Source of the DNA: an uncultured Clostridia bacterium
Lineage (GTDB): Bacteria; Bacillota; Clostridia; Christensenellales; UBA1242
Assembly: GCA_944383245.1 (NCBI GenBank)
Contig: CALWOU010000005.1
Span: 1 to 60,662 of the forward strand
Direction: 5' to 3'
DNA length: 60,662 nucleotides
Each line of letters opens with the position of its first letter. The first letter of the stretch is position 1. Made by a program: the position numbers and the translations under genes. Below the pieces are notes generated by a model, which was given only the letters and a program-made list of their open reading frames with translations, ran no database searches and was not told where the DNA came from. Below, piece by piece: positions 37,296 to 45,801 of the stretch.

Positions 37296-40124
37296 TTATT
37301 TTGATTTATCTCTTTCAAGGATTTTCTTTAAATACATTCCTGTGTAACTACCTTGAACTTGTGTGACCTCTTCTGGTGTGCCTGTTGCGACTATTTTTCC
37401 GCCACCTTCTCCGCCTTCTGGACCCATATCAATAATGTAATCAGCAGTTTTAACAATATCAAGGTTATGTTCTATCACAACAACTGTGTTTCCATTTCCA
37501 ACAAGACGTTGCAAAATATTTACTAATTTTTTAACGTCATATGAATGAAGTCCTGTGGTTGGTTCATCCAAAATATATACAGTGTTACCCGTATCTCTTC
37601 TAGTTAGTTCGCTTGCGAGTTTCAATCTTTGTGCCTCGCCTCCTGAAAGTGTGGTTGCGCTCTGACCTAATTTAATGTAACCTAATCCGACATCCACAAG
37701 AGTTTGCAAAATGTGTTTTATATTTGGAATTGCATCAAAAAACTCATATGCTTCATCGATTGTCATTTCAAGCACGTCATAAATTGATTTACCCTTATAT
37801 TTCACTTCCAAAATTTCGCGCGAATAACGTTTTCCGCCACACACTTCACACGGGACGAACACGTCCGCCATAAAATACATTCTAAGGCGCTTCACGCCAT
37901 CGCCCGCACACGCTTCACATCGCCCGCCAGAAACATTGAAACTAAAATGTGTTGAAGTTAGTCCGCGCTCTTTTGCACTTGGAGTGGAGGCAAAAAGTTC
38001 GCGAATTTTTGTAAACAAACCTGAATAGGTCGCTGGATTACTTCTTGGCGTTCGCCCGATTGGTGTTTGGTCGATTTGAATAACCTTATCTATATCTTCA
38101 ATTCCTAGAATTTCGCCTATGTTTCTATCTTTATCTCGTTTATTTAGTTTGTTGAATAGTGCGCGATAGAAAATATCGTTTACAAGGGTGGATTTTCCGC
38201 TCCCGCTAACTCCTGTAACGCAAGTTAAAACTCCGCGAGGAATAGCAACATCCAACCCTTCAATATTGTGTTCTTTGCAATCAAGCAGTCTGATATACCC
38301 TTTTTTAATTGGTCTACGAACGCTTGGCACTTCAATTTTCTCTTCGCCAGATAAGAATTTTCCCGTGATTGAACGAGGGCTAGCGATTATATCTTCAACA
38401 CTCCCTGTGGCTACCACCTCTCCACCGTGAACACCTGCTTTTGGACCGATATCCACGACGTAATCTGCCGAACGAATTGTGTCCTCATCGTGCTCAACAA
38501 CAATAAGAGTGTTGCCTAAATCACGAAGGCTTTTAAGAGTGTCTATCAACTTGTCGTTATCGCGTTGGTGTAGACCTATGCTAGGTTCGTCTAAAATATA
38601 TAGCACTCCACTAAGTCCGCTTCCGATTTGAGTGGCAAGCCTTATGCGTTGGCTCTCTCCACCAGATAGTGTTCCTGCGCGCCTTGATAGGTTCAAATAA
38701 GTTAGTCCAACATTTACAAGGAAACTTAGTCGCGACAAGATTTCATGCAAAATGCTTTCTGCTATCATTTGCTCTGTTTTTGTTAGTTTCAACTCTTTTA
38801 AAAACGCATATAATTTAATGATTGACATATCGCACAAGTCTGCAATATTCTTATTTTCAATCTTGATTGAAAGTGCGCTTGGATTGAGGCGCTTTCCTAA
38901 ACATTCCGGGCAAGTATCTTCACTCATAAGTTTATAAATTTCTTCTTTAACATACTCGCTCGTGCTTTCTTGAAACCTTCTAAGAAGGTCTGGAATAATT
39001 CCCATAAAAAGTGCATCTTTTTGCGTCAAATATTGATGAAGATTTGGTGCAATTTTATCTTTATCTCCCTTTTCGCCGTTTATAAGCGCCTCTCTACCCT
39101 CTTTACTTATTTTATAGTATGGAGTGTCGGCAGTGTAGCCATATTTTTTACCTAATTTTATAAGTGCTTTTTTAGTGAGCCCGGTTGCATCTATATTAAA
39201 TCCCATAACAGACAGCGCACCCTCGTTAATTGACAATCTATCGTTTTTGACAATGGCATTTTCACCTATTTTTATAACGTAACCAAGACCGCCACATTTA
39301 GGGCAAGCACCTGCGTGATTATTAAAACTAAATAGTGTTGGTTCAATATCTGGAATAGAAATTCCGCAATCCACACAACTATATTTCACACTATACAATT
39401 TATCTTCGCCATTTGTGTTTACAATCACGATGCCGTTTGCCATTTGCAAGCATTTATCAATAGACTCAGTTAAACGCGAAATAATTCCCTCTTTTTTTAC
39501 AATTCTATCCACAATAACATATAAATCGTGACGTTTATTTTTTTCAAGCACGATTGAATCATCTAGCGAATAGATTTGTTTATCTATCATAACGCGAACA
39601 AATCCGTCTTTTTTCAAGCCTTCAATGGTCTTTTCGTGCGTACCCTTTTGTGCGCGTATGATAGGTGCCATAATAAGCATTTTGGCGCCGTCCTCTGCCT
39701 CCATTACTCTATCAACTATTTGGTCCAAAGTTTGAACAGTGATAGGTTTTCCGCAATTTGGGCAGTATGGCTTTCCAATACGTGCAAAAAGTAGGCGCAA
39801 ATAATCGTAAATTTCAGTTATTGTGCCGACCGTTGAACGAGGATTATTATTTGTGCTTTTTTGGTCTATTGATATGGCAGGGCTCAGTCCATCAATACTT
39901 TCAACGTCTGGTTTTTGCATTTGACCTAAAAATTGTCGCGCATAACTAGACAAACTCTCCATATATCTTCGCTGACCTTCTGCAAAAATAGTGTCGAACG
40001 CAAGTGTTGATTTTCCGCAACCACTAACTCCTGAAAAAACAACTAATTTATTTTTTGGAATAACTAAATCAACATTTTTTAAATTGTTCTCTTTTGCTCC
40101 TTTAATTACTATATTTTCTAACAT
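37296..40124 (-). CDS. uvrA: Excinuclease ABC subunit A
   Basis: DNA-damage recognition ATPase of nucleotide excision repair, working with UvrB (encoded at 43595). The 942-residue protein has two ABC ATPase modules: Walker A GVSGCGKST near residue 32 and GVSGSGKST near 640, with signatures LSGGESQRIRLA and LSGGEAQRLKLA. Zinc-finger cysteines appear as CVDCG...CPKCGG and CEACAGDG...CEVCGGKR. Length is normal. GGAG lies about 13 nt before the ATG, a rather long spacing. It has its own near-consensus promoter, so uvrA and uvrB are separate units here. No SOS box is evident. Confidence 0.97.
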   Translation of the reverse strand: MLENIVIKGAKENNLKNVDLVIPKNKLVVFSGVSGCGKSTLAFDTIFAEGQRRYMESLSSYARQFLGQMQKPDVESIDGLSPAISIDQKSTNNNPRSTVGTITEIYDYLRLLFARIGKPYCPNCGKPITVQTLDQIVDRVMEAEDGAKMLIMAPIIRAQKGTHEKTIEGLKKDGFVRVMIDKQIYSLDDSIVLEKNKRHDLYVIVDRIVKKEGIISRLTESIDKCLQMANGIVIVNTNGEDKLYSVKYSCVDCGISIPDIEPTLFSFNNHAGACPKCGGLGYVIKIGENAIVKNDRLSINEGALSVMGFNIDATGLTKKALIKLGKKYGYTADTPYYKISKEGREALINGEKGDKDKIAPNLHQYLTQKDALFMGIIPDLLRRFQESTSEYVKEEIYKLMSEDTCPECLGKRLNPSALSIKIENKNIADLCDMSIIKLYAFLKELKLTKTEQMIAESILHEILSRLSFLVNVGLTYLNLSRRAGTLSGGESQRIRLATQIGSGLSGVLYILDEPSIGLHQRDNDKLIDTLKSLRDLGNTLIVVEHDEDTIRSADYVVDIGPKAGVHGGEVVATGSVEDIIASPRSITGKFLSGEEKIEVPSVRRPIKKGYIRLLDCKEHNIEGLDVAIPRGVLTCVTGVSGSGKSTLVNDIFYRALFNKLNKRDKDRNIGEILGIEDIDKVIQIDQTPIGRTPRSNPATYSGLFTKIRELFASTPSAKERGLTSTHFSFNVSGGRCEACAGDGVKRLRMYFMADVFVPCEVCGGKRYSREILEVKYKGKSIYDVLEMTIDEAYEFFDAIPNIKHILQTLVDVGLGYIKLGQSATTLSGGEAQRLKLASELTRRDTGNTVYILDEPTTGLHSYDVKKLVNILQRLVGNGNTVVVIEHNLDIVKTADYIIDMGPEGGEGGGKIVATGTPEEVTQVQGSYTGMYLKKILERDKSK

Positions 40125-40168
40125 ATCTATTAATTTTCTCCGTTTGTGTAAATTTTATAAGCGTATAT

Positions 40169-40197
40169 ATTATAACAAAAAAATAAATATTTTTCAA
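40169..40197 (-). promoter_or_regulatory. uvrA promoter
   Basis: On the minus strand TTGAAA (40192-40197), 17 nt, TATAAT (40169-40174). The predicted start is near 40162, a leader of about 38 nt. Confidence 0.72.
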
Positions 40198-40307
40198 CAC
40201 TAATGAAACTTTTTTATTTTTATAGTAGTTTTTAATTTTATGTTTAATTTTTTAAAAATTTATAAATTTTTTATATTATCATATAGGTTTTAATTATATA
40301 TTCAGAT

Positions 40308-40359
40308 AAAAAAACTCCTATATGAGAAAAATTTATATTATTTCATATTGGAGTTTTTT
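40308..40359 (-). terminator. Terminator of the 141-residue membrane protein gene
   Basis: AAAACTCC and GGAGTTTT form the base of a long stem extended by TATGA/TCATA, with T-tracts on both strands. It lies 5 nt after the stop codon of 40364-40789 and could also stop plus-strand transcripts. Confidence 0.82.
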
Positions 40360-40363
40360 ATAA

Positions 40364-40789
40364 TTAACTTCTTCTTGGGATTGTTATAACTAGTAAAAGT
40401 GCAAGCACTCCTATTCCTATTGTTACCCACATTCCAACTTGGTTTGTTGCAACGTTTGCCTCAGTGTCGGTTATAGATAATACAGTAGGCATATTGATTT
40501 GATACATATTGTTGATTGCTAGTTTAATATCGTTATCATCGAAAGTTTCATCTTCACTTATGATAACTTTATTTCCGCTTAGTTTGTAGAAATATTCGGT
40601 TGTTGAGTCTGTTACGCTTGAACCAACTGTAACTTTTCCGTTGAAACCAAATTTGTAAGTTGTGGTGACCTCTTGCTCCAACACGGTTGTTGTGTAAGAA
40701 TAAGTGCCTAATGGAAGAACAAAACAAGGATATCCATAACAAACCACCACGAAAGCAATGCAAATTATTAATAAAATTTTTCTAAACAT
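40364..40789 (-). CDS. Small two-helix membrane protein, unknown function
   Basis: Not recognised. The 141-residue protein has an N-terminal hydrophobic segment (about 5-27, anchor or signal), an external domain of about 85 residues rich in Thr/Ser/Val with a beta look (TTTYKFGFNGKVTVG), and a C-terminal helix (about 117-136) ending in RRS. The ATG at 40789 is preceded by AGAGGTG; a GTG two codons earlier lies within that ribosome binding site. It has one of the best promoters in the window and a strong terminator, so it is probably a real, well-expressed gene. Confidence 0.75.
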   Translation of the reverse strand: MFRKILLIICIAFVVVCYGYPCFVLPLGTYSYTTTVLEQEVTTTYKFGFNGKVTVGSSVTDSTTEYFYKLSGNKVIISEDETFDDNDIKLAINNMYQINMPTVLSITDTEANVATNQVGMWVTIGIGVLALLLVITIPRRS

Positions 40790-40807
40790 ACGCACCTCTC
40801 TATTTTT

Positions 40808-40836
40808 ATTTTAGCATAACAGAATTAAAAAGTCAA
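40808..40836 (-). promoter_or_regulatory. Promoter of the 141-residue membrane protein gene
   Basis: On the minus strand TTGACT (40831-40836), 17 nt, TAAAAT (40808-40813), with the start about 7 nt further on. The extended-type TGC precedes the -10. Confidence 0.75.
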
Positions 40837-40984
40837 TAGCAGGAAATATTAAAATGCAAGTTTAAACGATTAATATATTATTTCTCACACTTTCATTATA
40901 TGCAATAATATTTGATAAAAAATAAATACAAATTAAAATTTTGCATAAAACTAGTTACAAATTTACAATAAAATAAAACTTCAC

Positions 40985-41013
40985 TTGACCAAATTTAAAG
41001 AAAAAATTAAAAT
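40985..41013 (+). promoter_or_regulatory. pepF promoter
   Basis: TTGACC (40985-40990), 17 nt, TAAAAT (41008-41013). The predicted start is near 41020, 13 nt before the ATG, leaving just room for the GGAGG. Confidence 0.7.
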
Positions 41014-41032
41014 ATATATGATTGGAGGAAAT

Positions 41033-42799
41033 ATGAAAAAAAGAAGTCAAATACCGGAAAAATACAAATGGGATTTATCAACTCATATAAAGGACGAAAA
41101 TGAGATTAAACGCATTTTATCTATTATGGAAAAATTGCCAGATAAACTAGCAAAATATAATGGAAAATTAAACGACAAAGAGTTATTAATTGAAAGGTTT
41201 AATAAATTCACAAAAGATTTTAGCGAGATAGATAAACTAGCAAGTTACATTTCTAATTCGCTTAATGTGGATTCTGAAAACATAGAAATGATAAAATTGT
41301 CGCAGAGATTTAACACTCTCGCTCAAAAAATTGACCTTGCCGATGCGTTTTTTGAACCTCAAATGTATGAGTTAGATGATAAATATTTAAATGAATTATT
41401 AAATGAAAAGCGATTGAAAAATTGGGACAATTATATTCGCGATATCATCAAATTCAAACCTCATAAACTAGACGAGCAAAGCAGTTTGTTATTATCTAAA
41501 ATGAGTAAATTCACATCTCCTGAAGCAGGTTTGCATTCTGATATGTTAGACGAATTAAAGTATGCAGATATTGTTGATGAAAACGGCAAAAAGTATAAAC
41601 TAGACAATTCTAACATTTCAAAATTTTTGCAAGGGAAAAATAGAACATTAAGAAAGAACGCATATATTTCTAGGCTTAAAGCGTATAAACAATTTAATAA
41701 AACCTTTGCAGACATTTACATCAACGAACTTGAAAAATGCAAATTTTATGCAGAGATTCACAAATATAAGAGTCGTTTAGAGAGTGTTTTGCTTAGTTCT
41801 GAAATCCCTGAGTCTATTCTTGAAAATAATATAAAAATTGTAACAAAAAACATAAAAATTCTCCAAAATTTTGTGAAAATTCAAAAAAAATTATCAAATT
41901 TGAAAGATTTTTCATTCTATGACCTTCTAGAAGACAGTGGACTTAACAAAAAATTTACAATTGAACAGTCGCAAAAAATTATTCTTGAAGCGCTTAAACC
42001 TTTAGGAGAAGAATATTTATCAATTGTAAAACGAAAATTTGCTGACCGTTCAATCGACTATCTTCCTTGTGAACATAAAGAAACGGGCGGATATTGCTCT
42101 AACACTTATGGGACAAAAACAGTGATTTTGATGAATTTTGTTGATGATTTTGATTCACTTAGCACACTTATTCACGAAATGGGTCATTGTGTTAACGCTG
42201 AATATTTCAATGCAAATCAACCTTATCAAAAAGCGGGAATTACTATTTTTTCGGCTGAGATTGCAAGCACAGTGAATGAAATATTACTTAACTTTTATAT
42301 GCAAAATAACGCAAAAACAAAACGTGAAAAATCATATTATTTAAAGCAATTTTTAGACGGTGTAAACAACACAATTTTTAGGCAAACATTGTTTACTGAA
42401 TTTGAGTTGTTTGCTCACACAAAAATTGAAAATGACGAAAATTTAACTTACAAAGATTTAAATAATGAATATTTGCGCTTATCTAAAAAATATTATGGTG
42501 CGTCAATTATTCCTAGTGTGCAACAATACGAATGGATGAGAATTCCTCACTTCTATTCATCTTACTATGTTTACACCTACTCCACAGGTATGTTAACAGC
42601 AATCACTATTGCAAACAAACTTTTAACAGATGCTAGTTTTAAAGATAAATACATTAAATTCTTAAAAAACGGAGTTAACAAACCTGCAGTTGAAATGTTA
42701 AAAGAAATTGGAATTGATGTAACGAATTTAACAACTTTTGAGAGCGCTTTTAATTTCATATCTAAACAACTTAAAACGTATGCCGATATCAATAAATAA
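41033..42799 (+). CDS. pepF: Oligoendopeptidase F (M3 metallopeptidase)
   Basis: Cytosolic zinc oligopeptidase of family M3B, cleaving short peptides. The 588-residue protein has the catalytic HEMGH at 381-385, with the third zinc ligand expected in the SAEIASTVNE segment about 30 residues later, and the tyrosine-rich PHFYSSYYVYTYSTG motif near the C-terminus. GGAGG lies 5 nt before the ATG at 41033. An in-frame TTG sixteen codons upstream falls in the -35 of the promoter and is rejected. It is monocistronic or loosely upstream of the uvrB operon, which has its own promoter. Confidence 0.94.
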   Translation: MKKRSQIPEKYKWDLSTHIKDENEIKRILSIMEKLPDKLAKYNGKLNDKELLIERFNKFTKDFSEIDKLASYISNSLNVDSENIEMIKLSQRFNTLAQKIDLADAFFEPQMYELDDKYLNELLNEKRLKNWDNYIRDIIKFKPHKLDEQSSLLLSKMSKFTSPEAGLHSDMLDELKYADIVDENGKKYKLDNSNISKFLQGKNRTLRKNAYISRLKAYKQFNKTFADIYINELEKCKFYAEIHKYKSRLESVLLSSEIPESILENNIKIVTKNIKILQNFVKIQKKLSNLKDFSFYDLLEDSGLNKKFTIEQSQKIILEALKPLGEEYLSIVKRKFADRSIDYLPCEHKETGGYCSNTYGTKTVILMNFVDDFDSLSTLIHEMGHCVNAEYFNANQPYQKAGITIFSAEIASTVNEILLNFYMQNNAKTKREKSYYLKQFLDGVNNTIFRQTLFTEFELFAHTKIENDENLTYKDLNNEYLRLSKKYYGASIIPSVQQYEWMRIPHFYSSYYVYTYSTGMLTAITIANKLLTDASFKDKYIKFLKNGVNKPAVEMLKEIGIDVTNLTTFESAFNFISKQLKTYADINK

Positions 42800-42810
42800 T
42801 TACTAAAAGA

Positions 42811-42839
42811 TTGCAAAAAATAATTTTAGATGTTATAAT
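42811..42839 (+). promoter_or_regulatory. Promoter of the winged-helix/uvrB operon
   Basis: TTGCAA (42811-42816), 17 nt, TATAAT (42834-42839). The expected start (about 42846) is only 2-4 nt before the ATG at 42849, so the first gene may be read from a leaderless or nearly leaderless mRNA. A GAGG at 42841-42844 would lie outside that transcript. Confidence 0.75.
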
Positions 42840-42848
42840 AGAGGTAAT

Positions 42849-43217
42849 ATGCTAGACAAAAAATCTACAGCAGTTTTGAAAGCATTGAATAAATTAGCAA
42901 TAAATAGTGCGTATAAGGTTGTCACAACTGATGAAATTATATCTAATTTAACGCAAAAATCGCAGTTTGACACTGACTGTGTGAATGAAATAATGTCCTA
43001 TCTTGGAAAGCAAGAGTATATCAACATCAAATTTAGCGAGGAAAACACTTATTGCTATTCACTGCTTCCAAAAGCGAGAATATTATTAGAGCAAAGTGAT
43101 GGAAAGATTAAACAAACTAAACCTAATATGCCGTTTTTAAATTATGTTTATATTTTCATCGCGTCTTTTGTTGGAACTATGCTAGCGCTAATTATTTTCT
43201 TTTTAATAACGTTATAA
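42849..43217 (+). CDS. Winged-helix-like, tail-anchored membrane protein A
   Basis: Unnamed 122-residue protein. Residues about 1-75 look like a compact winged helix: helices around LKALNKLA and DEIISNLTQ, then VNEIMSYLGKQEYINI as recognition helix, and a short hairpin (EENTYCYSLLPKA). A lysine-rich linker and one C-terminal membrane helix (about 98-122) follow. The next gene has the same plan, so they are probably paralogues. First gene of the operon with uvrB; the 8-nt gap to the next gene implies coupling. A DNA-binding role at the membrane is possible but unproven. Confidence 0.7.
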   Translation: MLDKKSTAVLKALNKLAINSAYKVVTTDEIISNLTQKSQFDTDCVNEIMSYLGKQEYINIKFSEENTYCYSLLPKARILLEQSDGKIKQTKPNMPFLNYVYIFIASFVGTMLALIIFFLITL

Positions 43218-43225
43218 GGATTGTT

Positions 43226-43585
43226 ATGTTAACATTTAAAGAAAAATATGTAATGGAATATGTTTATCAAAAATGTCAAGGCAAGAAATCTTGCCTTATT
43301 TCGCCACGCGAGATTATTTCGCACGCGTCGGATAAATATGTCATCTACCCTGACGAACTTGAAAAGATTATGACCAATCTTAGTTATGATAACTATATTG
43401 AACTTTTCAAGTCGGACAAAAAAGGTAGTCCTGTTTTTTGTGTTTCGTTAAAAATTAAAGGCGAGGGCTTTCATAGAGAGCTATCAAACAATAAGCGCAA
43501 TTTTTTCTTATTACTTGGAAGAACAGTTGCATTTGCAGCAATTAGTGCGCTAATCGGTGTGCTAATTAGATTTATATTTTTGTAA
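43226..43585 (+). CDS. Winged-helix-like, tail-anchored membrane protein B
   Basis: A 119-residue paralogue of its neighbour. An N-terminal helix (FKEKYVMEYVYQK), SPREIISHAS, DELEKIMTNLSYDNYIELF as the recognition-like helix, and a hairpin (SPVFCVSLKIKGEGF) make a winged-helix pattern through about residue 80. A basic segment (SNNKRN) then leads to a C-terminal membrane helix at about 95-119. AAGGA precedes the ATG, and the gene ends 9 nt before uvrB. The pair may act as a heterodimer. Function is not recognised; co-transcription with uvrB is the main clue. Confidence 0.7.
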   Translation: MLTFKEKYVMEYVYQKCQGKKSCLISPREIISHASDKYVIYPDELEKIMTNLSYDNYIELFKSDKKGSPVFCVSLKIKGEGFHRELSNNKRNFFLLLGRTVAFAAISALIGVLIRFIFL

Positions 43586-43594
43586 GAAGGCGCT

Positions 43595-45550
43595 ATGGAG
43601 TATAGAGATTTTGAGTTAGTTTCTAAATACAAGCCAACAGGCGACCAACCTGAAGCGATTGAAAGTCTTGTTGAAGGAGTTAAAGACGGATTAACCGCGC
43701 AAGTTTTAAAAGGTGTTACAGGTAGTGGAAAAACTTTCACTATGGCAAACGTAATTGCAAAGTTGAACCGCCCAACTCTTGTGCTTGCTCATAATAAAAC
43801 ATTGGCAGCACAGTTGTGCAATGAATTTAGAGAATTTTTCCCAAACAATCGCGTTGAATTTTTTGTTTCGTATTATGATTACTATCAACCTGAAGCATAC
43901 ATTGTTTCTAGCGACACTTACATTGAAAAAGATATGAGTGTAAACGACGAAATTGATAAACTTCGTCATAGTGCCACGAGTAGCCTTCTAGAGCGCAGTG
44001 ACACTATTGTTGTGGCATCCGTTTCGTGCATATATGGTTTAGGTGCGCCAAAAGAATATTTCGATTTGCATATTTCTCTTCGTGTTGGCGATAAACTTTC
44101 GCGCGAAGATTTAATTAAAAGGCTTATTAGCATTCAATACACTCGCAACGAAATTGATTTTACACGTTCAACTTTCCGTGCGCGTGGCGACGTTGTGGAT
44201 ATTTTTCCAGCAGATAGCAGTGACCACGCGATACGTGTGCAGTTTTTCGACGATGAAATTGAAGAAATTTCTGAGTTTGAAGTTGTAACAGGTAAAGTTA
44301 CGAATAGATTAAAGCACGCATCAATCTTCCCTGCTAGCCACTATGCGGTTGGTAGCGAAAAATTAAACAAAGCGCTTGAAGACATTAAGCACGACGCAAT
44401 TGAGCGCGAACAATATTTCACTCGCGAAGGAAAATACATTGAAGCGCAAAGAATTAAAGAGCGCACGAATTATGACCTTGAAATGATGAAAGAAATGGGA
44501 TATTGTTCGGGAATTGAAAATTATTCAAGGTATTTTGACGGCAGACGCCCAGGCGAACCGCCTTATACTCTACTTGACTATTTTCCAGACGGATTTTTAT
44601 TATTTGTGGATGAAAGTCATATCACTTTACCACAGGTTCGCGGAATGTATAATGGAGATAGGGCGCGAAAAACAAGTTTAGTTGACTATGGTTTTAGGCT
44701 TCCTAGTGCGTTTGATAATCGACCGCTAAATTTTGAAGAATTTAATGCGCGAATTGGTCAAGCAATTTACGTTTCAGCTACACCTAATGAGTATGAATTG
44801 TCACTCGCTGGAAATGTGGTTGAACAAATCATTCGCCCTACATACTTGCTTGACCCAGTTGTTGAAGTACGACCAAGCGAAGGTCAAGTTGACGATTTAT
44901 TTGATGAAATTAACAAAAATATTGAAAAGCACGGAAAAGTTCTTATAACCACACTAACTAAGAAAATGGCGGAAGATTTATGCGCATACTTTGGCGAAAA
45001 CGGGGTTCGAGTTAAGTATTTGCACAGTGACATTGACACATTGGAGCGCATTAAAATAATTAACGAACTTAGAAGTGATGAGTTTGATGTGCTTATTGGA
45101 ATTAACCTACTGCGCGAGGGCTTAGATTTACCAGAAGTGACACTCGTTGCCATTCTAGATGCAGATAAAGAAGGATTTTTGCGAAGTGCTACCTCATTAA
45201 TTCAAACAATTGGTCGTGCTGCTAGAAATAGTGAAAGCAAAGTTATAATGTATGCCGATAGAATGACTGATAGTATGAAAGTAGCGATTGATGAAACGAA
45301 TTATAGGCGCGAAAAACAAATTGCGTACAACACTGCGCACAATGTTAAACCTCAAACCATTAAAAAAGCAGTTGTGGATACTCTTAAAATCAGAATGGAT
45401 GCAAAAGAAGAAAAAATGGACAAAAAAGATATATCTAAAAAGATTGAGCAATTAAAAGGAATGATGACAACCGCTGCTAGCCAATTAGATTTTGAAACTG
45501 CAATAAAACTTCGCGAGGAAATAGCAAAGTTGAAACGAAAATTGAGATAA
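43595..45550 (+). CDS. uvrB: Excinuclease ABC subunit B
   Basis: Damage-verifying helicase-like component of nucleotide excision repair. The 651-residue protein has Walker A GVTGSGKT at 40-47, the beta-hairpin region [11 protein letters not shown] near residue 91, helicase motif DESH near 335, the QTIGRAARN motif near 540, and a C-terminal UVR domain (KIEQLKGMM...[12 protein letters not shown]) for UvrC contact. AGAAGG precedes the ATG. It is the third gene of the operon with the two winged-helix proteins, ended by the hairpin at 45551. Length and motifs are normal. Confidence 0.97.
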   Translation: MEYRDFELVSKYKPTGDQPEAIESLVEGVKDGLTAQVLKGVTGSGKTFTMANVIAKLNRPTLVLAHNKTLAAQLCNEFREFFPNNRVEFFVSYYDYYQPEAYIVSSDTYIEKDMSVNDEIDKLRHSATSSLLERSDTIVVASVSCIYGLGAPKEYFDLHISLRVGDKLSREDLIKRLISIQYTRNEIDFTRSTFRARGDVVDIFPADSSDHAIRVQFFDDEIEEISEFEVVTGKVTNRLKHASIFPASHYAVGSEKLNKALEDIKHDAIEREQYFTREGKYIEAQRIKERTNYDLEMMKEMGYCSGIENYSRYFDGRRPGEPPYTLLDYFPDGFLLFVDESHITLPQVRGMYNGDRARKTSLVDYGFRLPSAFDNRPLNFEEFNARIGQAIYVSATPNEYELSLAGNVVEQIIRPTYLLDPVVEVRPSEGQVDDLFDEINKNIEKHGKVLITTLTKKMAEDLCAYFGENGVRVKYLHSDIDTLERIKIINELRSDEFDVLIGINLLREGLDLPEVTLVAILDADKEGFLRSATSLIQTIGRAARNSESKVIMYADRMTDSMKVAIDETNYRREKQIAYNTAHNVKPQTIKKAVVDTLKIRMDAKEEKMDKKDISKKIEQLKGMMTTAASQLDFETAIKLREEIAKLKRKLR

Positions 45551-45574
45551 AACGAACATCGAGTTCGTTTTTTT
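45551..45574 (+). terminator. uvrB operon terminator
   Basis: AACGAAC (45551-45557), loop ATCGA, GTTCGTT (45563-45569), then T-tract, directly after the stop codon. Confidence 0.9.
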
Positions 45575-45760
45575 ATGTTTTATTTATCTCCATACAATTT
45601 ATCTCACTGCTCTTTATATTTATTCTTTATTTATATATCATACATTGTTTATATTTTTTGCTTTGATTGTGTTTATATTTTGTTTTTGTATATATAATTA
45701 ATTTTGTGTGTTTTTTAAAGTTGGAAAATAAGAATTTATAAAAAAATAATAAGAATAGAT

Positions 45761-45796
45761 AAAAAATATGAAGTGAGAAATTCACTTCATATTTTT
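45761..45796 (-). terminator. Terminator of the 1,283-residue surface-protein gene
   Basis: A 15-bp stem (AAAAATATGAAGTGA, 45762-45776, with TCACTTCATATTTTT, 45782-45796) around a 5-nt loop, 5 nt after the stop codon. It is symmetric and so may work on both strands. Confidence 0.88.
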
Positions 45797-45801
45797 ATTT
45801 A

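Noticed and set aside
40985-41032. TTG start sixteen codons upstream for PepF
   Set aside because: The TTG is the -35 of the promoter; GGAGG precedes the ATG at 41033.
45551-45569. CGAAC-N5-GTTCG looks like a Gram-positive SOS (LexA) box beside uvrB
   Set aside because: It lies after the uvrB stop codon, has a 5-nt rather than 4-nt spacer and a T-tract, and the valS terminator (24933-24962) has the same arms. It is a terminator.
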